From assembly GCF_001620265.1 (NCBI RefSeq), contig NZ_CP012661.1:2728001-2792000 (forward strand): a stretch of 64,000 nt of DNA. Direction: 5' to 3'. Positions 15,908 through 25,070 of the stretch are shown here, piece by piece. Below the pieces are notes generated by a model. That model was not told the DNA's origin and did no database searches. It saw only the letters and a program-made list of their open reading frames with translations. Source of the DNA: Frigidibacter mobilis. GTDB taxonomy: Bacteria > Pseudomonadota > Alphaproteobacteria > Rhodobacterales > Rhodobacteraceae. The first letter of the stretch is position 1, and each line of letters opens with the position of its first letter. Made by a program: the position numbers and the translations under genes.

Positions 15908-18400
15908 ATGCGACCATTGCCGATGCTGATCCTCTTCCGCTGGCTCCTGCGCATCGTCTCGGCGCTTCTTGCCCTGACCCTCGCCGTTGCCCTGCTGATC
16001 TACTATGTCGCGGCGGGGTCCCTACCCGACTATGACGACCGGCGCACGGTCGAGGGGCTGTCGGCCCCGCTGGAGATCGTGCGCGATACCGGCAATGTGC
16101 CGCATGTCTTCGGCAGCAGCGATGCCGATGTATATTTCGGCCTTGGCTATGCCCATGCGCAGGACCGGCTATGGCAGATGACCATGCTGCGCCGCACCGC
16201 GCAGGGCCGCCTGTCCGAGATCTTCGGCGCGCGCACGGTGAAGCTCGATGAGCTGATGCGGAGGCTGGACCTGTATCGGCTGGCGGCAACATCGGTGCCC
16301 GCGCAAGACGAGCAGACCCGCATCGCGCTGGAGGCCTATGCCCGCGGCGTCAACGAATGGATCCGGGTGGTGAACGAGGAAAGCCGCGGCCGCGGCGCGC
16401 CCGAGTTCTTCCTGTTCGAGCCCGAGATCGCCTATTGGCAGCCCGCCGACTCGCTGGCGATCCTCAAGCTGATCGGGGTGCAGCTGTCCTCGCACCTGTC
16501 GACCGAGGTGCTGCGGGCGCGGCTGTCGCTGCTGTCGCGGGACTGGCCACGCGACCTGATGCCCGAAGTGCCGGGCGCGGGGGTGATGGAGCTGCCGGAC
16601 TATGCGCAACTGGTGCCGGGCGTGCCGGCCAGTGGCGCGGCGCTGCGCCAGGCCGATCTGGGGCCGTTCTCGCCCTTCCCCGAACGCGGGCTGGAGGGCG
16701 CGTCGAACGCCTGGGCGGCGGCGCCGGAACGGGCGGCTGCGGGCGGATCCCTGCTGGCCAGCGACCCGCATCTGGGATTCACCGCCCCGGCGCTGTGGTA
16801 TCTGGCGCGGCTGGAGCTTGCCTCGGGCGGGGTGATCGGCGGCACGATTCCGGGGGTGCCGGCGGTGCTGGTCGGGCGCAATGCCGGGCTTGGCTGGGGG
16901 CTGACCTCGTCCTATGCCGACGATCAGGACCTGATGATCGAAGAGCTGAACCCCGCCGATAGCACCGAATACCGCACCCCGGAGGGCTGGGAGACGTTCC
17001 GGTCGCGCCGGGTGATCGTCAACGTCAAGGACGCGGCGCCGGTCACGCTGACCCTGCGCTGGACGCAGAACGGCCCGGTGCTGCCGGGCGGGCATTACGA
17101 TATCGGCAGCGTCACCCCGCGCGGCCATGTCGCGGCACTGGCCTGGACGCTGCTGGACGCGGGCGACACCTCGATGACCGCAGCGATCCGGCTGATGCAG
17201 GCGCAAAGCATCGAAGAGGGGGTCGCGGCGGGGGAGCTGGTGGTGGCGCCCTCGCAGAACCTGGTGCTGGCCGACGAGGACGGGGTGGCGATGGTGACGG
17301 TGGGCCGCCTGCCCGCCCGCGACGCCGCGCATGAAACCCAAGGACGGATGCCGGCGCTTGGCTGGAAGCCGCAGAACCGCTGGACCGGCCGCCTGCCCTA
17401 TGACAGCAACCCGCGGGTGGTGAACCCCGAGGGTGGCATCCTGGGCAATACCAACAACAAGACCGTGGACCGCCCCTTCCCGAACCATGTGAGCTTCGAC
17501 TGGGGCGACAGCCAGCGCATCCAGCGCTGGCAGCGGCTGATGCAGGAGCGCGAGGTGCATTCGCGCGAGAGTTTCATCGCCGCGCAGCTGGACACCACAA
17601 GCCCCGCGGCGCGCAGCCTGCTGCCGCTGGTCGCCGCCGATCTGTGGTTCACCGGCGAGGCTGCCCCCGCCGGCACGCCCGAGGCACGGCGCGGGCGCGC
17701 ACTGGCGCTGCTGGCCGAATGGAACGGCGAGATGAACGAGCATCTGCCCGAGCCGCTGATCTATGCCGCCTGGATGCGGGCGCTGCAGCAACGGCTGATC
17801 CAGGACGAACTGGGGCCGCTGGCCACCAGCTTTGCCCGGATGGAGCCGCTGTTCATCGAGCGGGTGTTCCGCAATGTCGGGGGCGCCGGGCGCTGGTGCG
17901 ACATCCTGCAATCCTCGCCGGTGGAGAGCTGCACCGATATCGCCCGCCTGGCGCTGGACGATGCCCTGCTGGAGCTGACCGAGCGCTATGGACCCAACGT
18001 CGAAAGCTGGCGCTGGGGCGACGCGCATCAGGCGACGCATGACCACCCGGTCCTGGGCGAGGTGCCGGTGCTGAAGTGGTTCGTGAACATCCGCCAATCC
18101 ACCTCGGGCGGGGATTTCACGCTGATGCGGGGCATGACCAAGGGCGACGGGCCGCAGCCCTACCTGAACGTCCACGGCGCGGGCTATCGGGGCGTGTACA
18201 ATTTCGCCGACCCGGACAGTTCGGTGTTCATCATTTCCACCGGGCAGTCGGGGCATCCGCTGTCGCGCTGGTATGACGACCTGTCCGAATTGTGGCGGCG
18301 GGGCGAGTATCTGCCGATGTCGCTGGACCCCGCGCTTGCCCGCGCCGCCGCAACCGGCGTGACGGTGCTGGAACCGGCGGTGGCGGCGTCGGCGGAGTAG
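15908..18400 (+). CDS. penicillin acylase family (S45) hydrolase
   Basis: An 830-residue N-terminal-nucleophile amidase precursor. An N-terminal membrane or signal segment (FRWLLRIVSALLALTLAVAL) targets it to the periplasm. The alpha-chain region contains NVPHVFGSSDADVYFGLGYAHAQDRLWQM. The autoprocessing site is GA-SNAW with the nucleophile at Ser266. The beta chain includes ASDPHLGF and the late NTNNKTVDRPFPNHVSFDWG region. Family members cleave beta-lactam side chains or acyl-homoserine lactones, so the natural substrate may be a quorum signal or another amide, and this is not decidable here. The start could also be the ATG at 15923; neither has a strong ribosome site. Confidence 0.85.
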   Translation: MRPLPMLILFRWLLRIVSALLALTLAVALLIYYVAAGSLPDYDDRRTVEGLSAPLEIVRDTGNVPHVFGSSDADVYFGLGYAHAQDRLWQMTMLRRTAQGRLSEIFGARTVKLDELMRRLDLYRLAATSVPAQDEQTRIALEAYARGVNEWIRVVNEESRGRGAPEFFLFEPEIAYWQPADSLAILKLIGVQLSSHLSTEVLRARLSLLSRDWPRDLMPEVPGAGVMELPDYAQLVPGVPASGAALRQADLGPFSPFPERGLEGASNAWAAAPERAAAGGSLLASDPHLGFTAPALWYLARLELASGGVIGGTIPGVPAVLVGRNAGLGWGLTSSYADDQDLMIEELNPADSTEYRTPEGWETFRSRRVIVNVKDAAPVTLTLRWTQNGPVLPGGHYDIGSVTPRGHVAALAWTLLDAGDTSMTAAIRLMQAQSIEEGVAAGELVVAPSQNLVLADEDGVAMVTVGRLPARDAAHETQGRMPALGWKPQNRWTGRLPYDSNPRVVNPEGGILGNTNNKTVDRPFPNHVSFDWGDSQRIQRWQRLMQEREVHSRESFIAAQLDTTSPAARSLLPLVAADLWFTGEAAPAGTPEARRGRALALLAEWNGEMNEHLPEPLIYAAWMRALQQRLIQDELGPLATSFARMEPLFIERVFRNVGGAGRWCDILQSSPVESCTDIARLALDDALLELTERYGPNVESWRWGDAHQATHDHPVLGEVPVLKWFVNIRQSTSGGDFTLMRGMTKGDGPQPYLNVHGAGYRGVYNFADPDSSVFIISTGQSGHPLSRWYDDLSELWRRGEYLPMSLDPALARAAATGVTVLEPAVAASAE

Positions 18401-18440
18401 GCCCGCCGCCTGCCACGTACCGCCGCCCTTTCGGTCAAGG

Positions 18441-18472
18441 CCGAAGGCCCGGGCAAATGTCCGGGCCTTCGG
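18441..18472. terminator. strong bidirectional hairpin terminator
   Basis: CCGAAGGCCCGG and CCGGGCCTTCGG form a perfect 12-bp stem with an 8-base loop. It lies between convergent stops at 18400 and 18479. No U run follows. Confidence 0.7.
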
Positions 18473-18478
18473 GACAAG

Positions 18479-18982
18479 CTAGAGATCCAGCACCAGATGC
18501 GGCTGCCCGTCCGAGGTTCGCTCACGCGAGGTGGCTTGCGGGCCGACGATCCCGCGGATGCGCTTGCGGAAGTTGGAAAAGCTGTCGAAGGCCACCACAT
18601 CCACCGCCTCTTCCAGATCGAGGACAAGGCAGAACCAGCCGGGCTGCACCCTGCCAACCGAGAGGATCGTTGCCACGAAGGGCTGCGACAGGTAGCTGCC
18701 CGTCACCCTGCCGCCGGGCGCCCAGTCTTCGGGCGGGCGGTTGCCAATGGCCGCGTGGAAGGTGTTCCAATCCCGGAAGCCGTGTTGATGGGCCAGCAGT
18801 TCCAGGGCCTGTGCATGGCTGAGGTCAGTCCCGCTTTCAGCCAGGCCGGCACGCAGGCGCTTGGCCTGATCCTTGGCTTTGGTGAGGGTCGGCAGTTCAC
18901 CCGCCCGGCGCGGGCTTTCTCCGTGATCGGGCGCCAACGGTGCGTGGCTGGTGCCCGATGATGTGATTAGGCTGAAAGGCAT
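18479..18982 (-). CDS. glyoxalase-superfamily-type hypothetical protein
   Basis: A protein of about 167 residues with no assigned function. The N-terminal third is Ser/Pro-rich. Then LPTLTKAKDQAKRLRAGLAESGTDLSHAQALELLAHQHGFRDWNT resembles the helical segment often annotated beside glyoxalase-superfamily proteins in Rhodobacterales. The C-terminal half (GSYLSQPFVATILSV, then WFCLVLDLEEAVDVVAFDSF) is a beta-rich domain that could bind a ligand. The start is uncertain: the ATG at 18982 has AAGGGG ten bases upstream, while an ATG at 19003 would add seven residues. It stands alone between two hairpins. Confidence 0.6.
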   Translation of the reverse strand: MPFSLITSSGTSHAPLAPDHGESPRRAGELPTLTKAKDQAKRLRAGLAESGTDLSHAQALELLAHQHGFRDWNTFHAAIGNRPPEDWAPGGRVTGSYLSQPFVATILSVGRVQPGWFCLVLDLEEAVDVVAFDSFSNFRKRIRGIVGPQATSRERTSDGQPHLVLDL

Positions 18983-19152
18983 GACTCCGCATTCCCCTTG
19001 CATGGATCGCGCATCTGGGGACGGGCACCCGCGTTACCATCCGCGCGATCAGCGTGGAGATGACAAGATCAACCTGAAGCAGACCTTCACCAAGACATCA
19101 TGTCAGCGGGTGGCAGGCGTCTGCAGCCTTTGCCCCTGGCTAGCCGAAGCAA

Positions 19153-19195
19153 CCCGGACCGTCAATCCGGGCGCGCTACGCAGGCCCGTGCCTGC
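19153..19195 (-). terminator. double hairpin downstream of sufE
   Basis: Two stem-loops lie just past the sufE stop on its strand. GCAGGC-CCGT-GCCTGC (19180-19195) is a perfect 6-bp stem, and CCCGGA/TCCGGG (19153-19171) has a 7-base loop. Confidence 0.45.
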
Positions 19196-19207
19196 GGCGG
19201 GATCGCT

Positions 19208-19636
19208 TCAGCCCTGCGCGGCGGCAGCCGCCAGCAGGCCGATCCGCTCCACCATTGCCCGCACGCCGTTGGAGCGTTGCGAGGACAGGTGCTGGTCAAG
19301 CCCCAGCCGGGCCAGTTCGGCGGGCGCGTCAACCTTGGCGACCTCGGCCACCGGCAGCCCAGAGTAGAGCGCGTGCAAAATCGCGATCAACCCGCGCACG
19401 ATCATCGCGTCGCTCTCGCCCTGAAAGTCGAAGCGCGCCTCTGGCCCCTGCCCCTCGATCCGCGGCAGCAGCCAGACCTGGCTGGCGCAGCCCTCGACCT
19501 TGGTTGCCGGCACCCGGAAGGCCTCGTCGAGCGCGGGCATCGCCTTGCCAAGCTCGATCACATGGCGGTAGCGGTCTTCCCAGTCGTCCAGAAACTCGAA
19601 GGTCTCGGCGATGTCTTCAAAGGCGGGGGTGGCCAT
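19208..19636 (-). CDS. sufE: SufE family Fe-S cluster assembly / cysteine desulfuration protein
   Basis: A 142-residue SufE homologue. SufE accepts persulfide sulfur from the desulfurase SufS and passes it to the SufBCD scaffold. The acceptor cysteine is Cys50 in KVEGCASQVWL, within the family consensus, and GESDAMIVRGLIAIL is the second conserved block. The length matches the family. The ATG at 19636 follows GGAGGACACCGCG on the minus strand, a usable ribosome site. No other suf gene is nearby, so it works in trans with a distant suf operon, as in many alphaproteobacteria. Confidence 0.92.
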   Translation of the reverse strand: MATPAFEDIAETFEFLDDWEDRYRHVIELGKAMPALDEAFRVPATKVEGCASQVWLLPRIEGQGPEARFDFQGESDAMIVRGLIAILHALYSGLPVAEVAKVDAPAELARLGLDQHLSSQRSNGVRAMVERIGLLAAAAAQG

Positions 19637-19858
19637 CGCGGTGTCCTCCGGGGCGTGGGGTTGCGGATCATAGCTAATTGGCCGCGGCGCCGAGGTCCAG
19701 TGCGGCAAGATGGATGCGGGGACATCGGGCGCCGGCCATCATCCAGCATCTGCAGCTCTGGCGCGACCTGATCGGGGCGATTGCCGGGAACACGTCACCC
19801 GCACCGCCGCCCGAAGGCGCGGGGCGGCAGCGCAAGGGGCGAAGGCAGGGCTTTGCCT

Positions 19859-21430
19859 TCAGAAATCCGTGGGCGCCCCGCCTTCCGCTTTCCGCCGTGC
19901 CACGAAGTCCTTCAATTCCTCCTGCACGCCCGCGTCCATCGACGGGGGTTCGAACTCGGCCAGGATCGCCTTGAAGGTGCGGTGCGCCCGCTCTGCCGTC
20001 CATTGCGCGCCGTCCTGCTGCCAGGCCTCGAAGTTACGCCAGTCGCTGGCAATGGGCGCGTAGAAGGCGGTGGAGTAGCGTTCCTGCGTGTGCTGGCAGC
20101 CGAAATAATGCCCCTCGGGGCCGACCTCGGCGATGGCCTCCAGCGCGATGTCCTCGGGCGTCGTCGCCCAGGTCGCCGGTTCCATGTAACGCTGGATCAT
20201 CTGCAGCACTTCGCAATCCATCACGAACTTCTCGGGGCTGGCGATCAGTCCGCCCTCCAGCCAGCCGGCGGCGTGATAGACCATATGGGTGCCCGATTGC
20301 ACCGCCGCCCAGAGGCTGTTCGACGTCTCCCACATCGCCTGCCCATCGGGCACGTTGGCGGCGCAGACACCGGAGGAGCGCAGCGGCAGCCGGTAGAAGC
20401 GTGCCATCTGCCCGGTCATCTGCGTGGCGCGCATATATTCGGGGGTGCCGAAGGCCGGCGCGCCGGATTTCATGTCGACATTCGAGGTGAAGGTGCCGAT
20501 CACGCAGGGCGCCCCCGGCGCGACATACTGGATCAGCGCGATGGCCGACAGCGCCTCGGCGATCGACAGCGTCACTGCGCCCGAAAGCGTCACCGGCGCC
20601 ATCGCACCCGCCAGCGTGAAGGGCGTCACGATCACCGCCTGCCCGGCGCGGGCGCAGCGCAGGGCGCCGTCGATCATCGGCTGGTCATGCTTCAGCGGCG
20701 AGACCGAGTTGATGTTGGTGTACATGTGCGGACGGGCGCGGAACTCCTCCTCCGTCATCCCGGCAGCGATGCGCACCATCTGCATCGCATCCTCGATCCG
20801 CTCTGCCCCCAGGGAATAGGCGTGGACGACCTTGTCAGTCAGCACCAGCTTTTCATAAAGGCAGTCCAGATGCCGGACCGAGGCGTGAACGTCCACCGGC
20901 TCCACCGGATAGCCCCCAGCGAAATGGATGCAGTTGAAATACTGGGTCAGTTTCATGAAGCTGCGGAACCCCTCCATGAAGCCCGGGACCTTGCCGGTTT
21001 CCAGATCCCAGTAGTTGGGAGGCGAGGAGACGTTACCGAACAGCAGCGCCTTGCCACCGATGGGCAGGGCGCGGGCCGGGTTGCGGGGGGTCAGGGTGAA
21101 CTGCTCGGGGCAGCGCCCCAGCATCTCCATCACGAAATCCTCGTCCATGAAGACGGTGTTGCCCACCACCTTGCAGCCCGCCTGCCGGAAGATCGCCAGC
21201 GCCTCCTCGTTCAGGAAGCGGATGCCGATGTCGCGCAGGACGCGCATGGCACCGTCATGGATCGCCTGCACGCCCTCGGGGCCCATCGGTTCGGTCGGGC
21301 GGTCATGGTTCAGCGGGATCCGCCAGGGCATCTGCTCGATGGCATGGGTGCCGGCGCGGCGGGCATGGCCGGCGCGCCCGCCCGCCCGCTTGCGCCTGCC
21401 ATCGTCTTCCGCTGCGAGTGTCGTCCCCAT
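19859..21430 (-). CDS. trimethylamine methyltransferase (MttB) family protein, non-pyrrolysine
   Basis: A 523-residue MttB-superfamily protein with the TIM-barrel methyltransferase body (from MPWRIPLNHDRPTEPM onward; HAYSLGAERIEDAMQM, NINSVSPLKHDQPM, VTPFTLAGAMAPVTLSGA). The frame has no internal amber codon, so it lacks the pyrrolysine of methanogen MttB. It belongs with the larger group that includes glycine-betaine methyltransferase MtgB and other quaternary-amine demethylases. Such enzymes hand a methyl group to a corrinoid protein, but no corrinoid protein or methylcobamide:THF transferase gene lies next to it, so the substrate and partner are open. The ATG has AAGGGG seven bases upstream. 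The first 35 residues are Arg/Ala-rich. Confidence 0.85.
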   Translation of the reverse strand: MGTTLAAEDDGRRKRAGGRAGHARRAGTHAIEQMPWRIPLNHDRPTEPMGPEGVQAIHDGAMRVLRDIGIRFLNEEALAIFRQAGCKVVGNTVFMDEDFVMEMLGRCPEQFTLTPRNPARALPIGGKALLFGNVSSPPNYWDLETGKVPGFMEGFRSFMKLTQYFNCIHFAGGYPVEPVDVHASVRHLDCLYEKLVLTDKVVHAYSLGAERIEDAMQMVRIAAGMTEEEFRARPHMYTNINSVSPLKHDQPMIDGALRCARAGQAVIVTPFTLAGAMAPVTLSGAVTLSIAEALSAIALIQYVAPGAPCVIGTFTSNVDMKSGAPAFGTPEYMRATQMTGQMARFYRLPLRSSGVCAANVPDGQAMWETSNSLWAAVQSGTHMVYHAAGWLEGGLIASPEKFVMDCEVLQMIQRYMEPATWATTPEDIALEAIAEVGPEGHYFGCQHTQERYSTAFYAPIASDWRNFEAWQQDGAQWTAERAHRTFKAILAEFEPPSMDAGVQEELKDFVARRKAEGGAPTDF

Positions 21431-21539
21431 GCCGGGCCCCTTTGCTGCTGCTGCGCCAGAATTGGCGCGCAGCCGGGGCGGTTCGCGGCTTTCCGCGACA
21501 TGGGCGTGTCGTTTTCGCGGCGTGGAGGCGTCCGAAGCC

Positions 21540-22268
21540 TCAGGCCGCGGTTTCGGCCGACTGAGCCGCGCTGTGCCGGGCGCGCAGCCAGTCCGGCAGA
21601 TGGCCGATATCGGGCAGCACCACATCGGCAAACGGCTGCAGTTCTGTCGCGCCCGCCGGCCCCGACAGCACGGCCACGGCGGCCATTCCCGCCGCCCGCG
21701 CCGCGTGCAGATCATGGCGGCTGTCGCCGACCATCGCCACCTGGGCCGGGCGCAGGTCCATCGCCTCGGCAAAGGCCAGAAGCTGGCCCGGCGCCGGTTT
21801 CGCGCCGTGGCCGCTGTCGAAGCCCGCGACGAAGTCGAACATCTCCAGCACGCCCGCCCCCTCCAGATGCGCCCGCGCCGGGCCTTCGGCGTCATTGGTG
21901 GCCAGACCAAGCCGCAGCCCGCGCTCACGCAGCGCCCCCAGCAGCGGCGCCAACGGCACCGCCTCGGCCTGCGGCGCGACCGCCGCCAGCGCGTTCATCC
22001 GCGCAACCAGCGTCAGCGGGCTGGCGCCGGGCACATGCGGCAGCAGCGCTTCAGCAATCTCGCCGGGCGTTCCGGCGATCACCAGAGAGCTGTCCTCGAA
22101 CCGGCCGCGGCCGAAATCAAACCCGATCGCCTCGCCCAGGGCCTCGGCCCGCGCGGTATCGCCCGACGCCAGATCCAGCAGCAGGCTGCGCGCCCAGGAG
22201 CCCCAGGTCGCCTCGAAATCGAACAAGGTGCCGTCCTTGTCGAAAATGATCGCTCGGATATCGGCCAT
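21540..22268 (-). CDS. HAD-superfamily hydrolase, phosphoglycolate-phosphatase-like
   Basis: A 242-residue haloacid-dehalogenase-fold phosphatase. Motif I is FDKDGTLFDFE at the N-terminus, with both aspartates. Motif II is LGLATNDAEG near residue 125, the lysine is in GHGAKPAPGQLL, and motif III is VAMVGDSRHDLHAARAAG. A helical cap follows motif I. The arrangement is of the Gph type (2-phosphoglycolate removal), though other small phosphates are possible. The ATG at 22268 has TAGGAG six bases upstream. It lies upstream of the MttB-like gene on the same strand, about 110 bases away. Confidence 0.85.
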   Translation of the reverse strand: MADIRAIIFDKDGTLFDFEATWGSWARSLLLDLASGDTARAEALGEAIGFDFGRGRFEDSSLVIAGTPGEIAEALLPHVPGASPLTLVARMNALAAVAPQAEAVPLAPLLGALRERGLRLGLATNDAEGPARAHLEGAGVLEMFDFVAGFDSGHGAKPAPGQLLAFAEAMDLRPAQVAMVGDSRHDLHAARAAGMAAVAVLSGPAGATELQPFADVVLPDIGHLPDWLRARHSAAQSAETAA

Positions 22269-22400
22269 GCGGTCTCCTACTCCCGGAGTCCAAGACTGGC
22301 CGATCCAGGCCGCGATTGCAACGCAAAGGCGACTTGAGGGCCGAAGGCCAATGACGGGCTGGAGCCTATTGCGGACAGCCGGGTTGTCCGAAACGATACC

Positions 22401-22877
22401 ATGATGGAACCCGCCCCGATTCACTTCCGAGACGCCAAGCATGGCGACCTCCCGCAACTTCTTGCTCTTTACCGGCACCTTGTGGCTGACGATGAGCTTC
22501 CACCGCCGGACGTCGCATCAAGCGTCCTCGATCATTTTCTCCGGTATGAGGGAAGCGCCATTTTTGTTGGCGAGACCTGTGGACAGCTCGTCGTTTCCTG
22601 CACTCTTGTTGTCGTGCCGAATTTGACGCGTGGGGGCAGCCCATACGGGTTTATCGAAAATGTCGTGACCCACGGCGATTTCAGAAAACGGGGGTTTGGC
22701 AAGCATATCCTGAACCACGCAACGACAGCAGCATGGGATGCTGGCTGCTACAAGGTCATGCTACTGACAGGATCAAGGAACCCGGCAACCTTGAATTTCT
22801 ACCTTGAGGCAGGCTTCGAGCAGTCAAAGACCGGATTCCAGCGGCGGCGTATACCCATTCGACCCGAGGCATCTTGA
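22401..22877 (+). CDS. GNAT family N-acetyltransferase
   Basis: A 158-residue acetyltransferase with the GNAT fold. The acetyl-CoA pyrophosphate loop is FRKRGFGKHIL near residue 98. The preceding strand is YGFIENVVTH and the closing motif is LTGSRNPATLNFYLEAGFE. The acceptor substrate is unknown. Composition is less GC-rich than the neighbours, so the gene may be a recent acquisition. Two adjacent ATG codons (22401, 22404) can serve as start, and neither has a strong ribosome site. It is divergent from the HAD gene. Confidence 0.85.
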   Translation: MMEPAPIHFRDAKHGDLPQLLALYRHLVADDELPPPDVASSVLDHFLRYEGSAIFVGETCGQLVVSCTLVVVPNLTRGGSPYGFIENVVTHGDFRKRGFGKHILNHATTAAWDAGCYKVMLLTGSRNPATLNFYLEAGFEQSKTGFQRRRIPIRPEAS

Positions 22878-22937
22878 CCGTCCTTCCCGCCCAGCCAGCG
22901 CCCGCTGGTGCCCGGCCACCCGTCCCCCCTAGCCCCC

Positions 22938-23231
22938 TCACGTCCAGTGCATCGCATCTCCGCCCGGAAGCGCCGCGCGCGCCCGCATCGGCGCGTCATA
23001 GCGCAGCCCGGCGGCGTCGCAGAACCCGGTGATCCAGGCATCGTCCATCAGCAGGAAATCCAGCACCGAACCCAGGAATTCCGGGTCTGCCGCCCGGGCT
23101 CGCACTTCATCGACCCCGGCGCCGGTGCTGCCCAGAAAGCTGCCGAACAGCTCGTCATCCGCCGCCAGCCACCCTAAGGCCTGCACTGCCAGCGTCTCGG
23201 CCGCGCTGCGCGTCATCGTTCCCTCAGCCAT
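22938..23231 (-). CDS. DUF3572 family protein
   Basis: A 97-residue, all-helical, acidic protein. The segment ETLAVQALGWLAADDELFGSFLGSTG is typical of DUF3572, a short alphaproteobacterial family with no known role. A second ATG at residue 6 (MTRSAAET) is the likelier biological start, because homologues begin near there. It lies divergently about 120 bases before the PleD-like gene, so the two may share an upstream control region, though nothing links them functionally. Confidence 0.75.
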   Translation of the reverse strand: MAEGTMTRSAAETLAVQALGWLAADDELFGSFLGSTGAGVDEVRARAADPEFLGSVLDFLLMDDAWITGFCDAAGLRYDAPMRARAALPGGDAMHWT

Positions 23232-23352
23232 GCCGTCAATCTCCCCTTGCCCTCTTCACGCCCTGTTCACGCCTTCTTAAGAACGGAAAGGAAATCTTAA
23301 CCTTTGGAAACGAAGTATGGATTTATCGGGGCGCAGGAAAGCGGAGACTGCG

Positions 23353-24747
23353 ATGGCAGGCAAGATCCTGATCGTGGATGACGTGGCGACGAATCGCATC
23401 GTGCTGAAGGTGAAACTCGCCTCGGCCTGCTATGATACGCTGCAAGCGGCCAACGGAACCGAGGCGTTGCGGCTGGCGCATGCAGAGCGGCCCGACCTCA
23501 TCTTGCTCGACGTGCAGTTGCCCGACATGAACGGTATCGCCGTCTGTGCCGCGCTGAAGGCCGATCCGGCGACACGGGCAATCCCGGTGGTGATGGTCAG
23601 CACCTTCCGCGATCCGGCCAGCAAGCTGCGCGCGCTGCGCGCCGGCGCCGACGAATTCCTGTCCAAACCGCTGGACGAGGTAGTGCTTCTCGCACGGATG
23701 CGCAGCCTGCTGCGCGCCCGCGAAACCGAAGAAGAGCTGCGCCTGCGCGACACCACCAGCCGCGAGCTTGGCTTTGCCGAAGTGGCAGACAGCTTCGACG
23801 CGCCCGCCACCATCGCCCTGGTTGCAGCGCGCCGTGACGTGGCACTGAGCTGGAAGCGGGATCTCGCCCCGCACCTGCAAGACCGCCTGCTGGTGCTGGA
23901 CCGCGAGGATGTGCTGGCCGAAACCCTGACAGGCACCGGCCAGGCCGCGCCCGATCTGTTCTTGCTCGCCGCGGATCTTGCCCTACCCGGCGAGGGGCTG
24001 CGGCTGATGTCGGAGCTGCGCTCGCGCAGCGCCACCCGCCATGCCGCGATCTGCATCGCCCTGCCGCCACTGGCGCCGGAAACGGCGGCGATGGCGCTCG
24101 ATCTGGGCGCCTCGGACGTGATAGCCGCCACCGCCTGCCCCGAGGAAACGGCGCTGCGGCTGCGCTGCCAGATCCGGCGCAAGCGCCAAGCCGACCGGCT
24201 GCGCGCGCAGGTTGCCGACGGGCTGCGCATGGCGGTGATCGACCCGCTGACCGGGCTTTACAACCGCCGTTATGCGCTGCCGCATCTGGCCCGCATTGCC
24301 GAGCGGGCCCAGCAGACCGGGCGGCATTTCGCGCTAATGCTGCTGGATCTCGACCGCTTCAAGCTGGTGAATGACGGCTGGGGCCATGCCGCGGGCGATG
24401 CGGTTCTGGTCGAGGTAGCCGAGCGGCTGCGATCAAACCTGCGCGCCGTCGATCTGGTCGCGCGTCTCGGCGGCGAGGAGTTTCTGGTCGCCATGCCCGA
24501 CACAAGGCTGGAAACCGGGCGCGAGACCGCCGAACGTCTGCGCCGGGTGATCGAGGAACGCCCGGTGACGCTGCCTTTCGGTCAGGGCATGGTGCCTGTC
24601 ACCGTCTCGATCGGACTGGCCATCGGTGGGGGCCCCCGCAACGCCATTGCCCCGGTGGACGAATTGATGTGCCGCGCCGACCATGCGCTTCTGGGATCCA
24701 AGGCCGAGGGTCGCAACCTGGTGACGATCAGCCGCCCGGCGGCCTAG
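23353..24747 (+). CDS. pleD: PleD-like response regulator diguanylate cyclase
   Basis: A 464-residue protein built as receiver, receiver-like, GGDEF. The first receiver has the acidic pair DD at residues 9-10, the phospho-acceptor Asp53 in LLDVQLPDMNG, and the lysine in FLSKPLDE. A second receiver-like domain spans about 150-275. The GGDEF domain (about 300-460) has an active GGEEF near residue 373, and an RxxD inhibitory site (RAVD) five residues before it. It should therefore make cyclic di-GMP from GTP with product inhibition. PleD controls motile-to-sessile development in Caulobacter. The ATG at 23353 is chosen because the receiver starts there. No partner kinase is adjacent. Confidence 0.9.
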   Translation: MAGKILIVDDVATNRIVLKVKLASACYDTLQAANGTEALRLAHAERPDLILLDVQLPDMNGIAVCAALKADPATRAIPVVMVSTFRDPASKLRALRAGADEFLSKPLDEVVLLARMRSLLRARETEEELRLRDTTSRELGFAEVADSFDAPATIALVAARRDVALSWKRDLAPHLQDRLLVLDREDVLAETLTGTGQAAPDLFLLAADLALPGEGLRLMSELRSRSATRHAAICIALPPLAPETAAMALDLGASDVIAATACPEETALRLRCQIRRKRQADRLRAQVADGLRMAVIDPLTGLYNRRYALPHLARIAERAQQTGRHFALMLLDLDRFKLVNDGWGHAAGDAVLVEVAERLRSNLRAVDLVARLGGEEFLVAMPDTRLETGRETAERLRRVIEERPVTLPFGQGMVPVTVSIGLAIGGGPRNAIAPVDELMCRADHALLGSKAEGRNLVTISRPAA

Positions 24748-25070
24748 CGGCTCTCCCGTCCCCCGGCGGCTGGCGCCTCTGCCCGGCATCCACCACCTTG
24801 CGGGCTCAGGGTCATGCCTGCTGCGGTACCACGCGCCAAACCGGATCCGACCTGGCGCCTCGCGCGCCGGCCATGCACCACCGGAAACCCCCTGGCCCGC
24901 CGGCACTCATCGCCCTCTTGCGGCCGATGGTCCGCCCTGCCCTGGCACAATACCGGCCGCGGCCGCCGCTTCCCCCTTTGCCTTGTCGCAAATATCCTGC
25001 GGGGGGGGAGCCCGCAGGGCGTTGGGGGGCGCAAAGCCCCCCGGCGTGGCAGGCCGTCAGGCGCCCCGCC
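24748..25070. other. intergenic region between pleD and the Spy-like gene
   Basis: This 323-bp gap between convergent genes has no credible ORF. Its right half carries one copy of the intergenic repeat described at 24972-25042. The left half is plain C-rich sequence in which nothing is recognised. Confidence 0.5.
24972..25042. repeat. intergenic repeat ending in a terminator hairpin, copy 1
   Basis: CCCTTTGCCTTGTCGCAAAT then ATCCTGCGGGGGG, closed by GGGGGGC-GCAAA-GCCCCCC (25024-25042), a perfect 7-bp stem. The same AAATATCCT-CGGGGG core plus G6/C6 hairpin recurs at 52131-52183, with a diverged copy at 43321-43385. Here it lies between convergent genes and likely stops transcription both ways. 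Confidence 0.6.

Noticed and set aside
16169..18256. A 695-codon antisense frame over the penicillin acylase gene
   Set aside because: Absence of stops is expected opposite high-GC coding DNA. The translation is His/Arg/Gln-rich with no domain, and the sense gene has all S45 motifs.
19859..21430. Pyrrolysine-type MttB
   Set aside because: The frame is uninterrupted by TAG, so no amber readthrough is needed.
23277..23300. Possible CtrA site upstream of the PleD-like gene
   Set aside because: Two TTAA motifs are present but 16 bases apart, whereas CtrA boxes are TTAA-N7-TTAA. Only half-sites remain.
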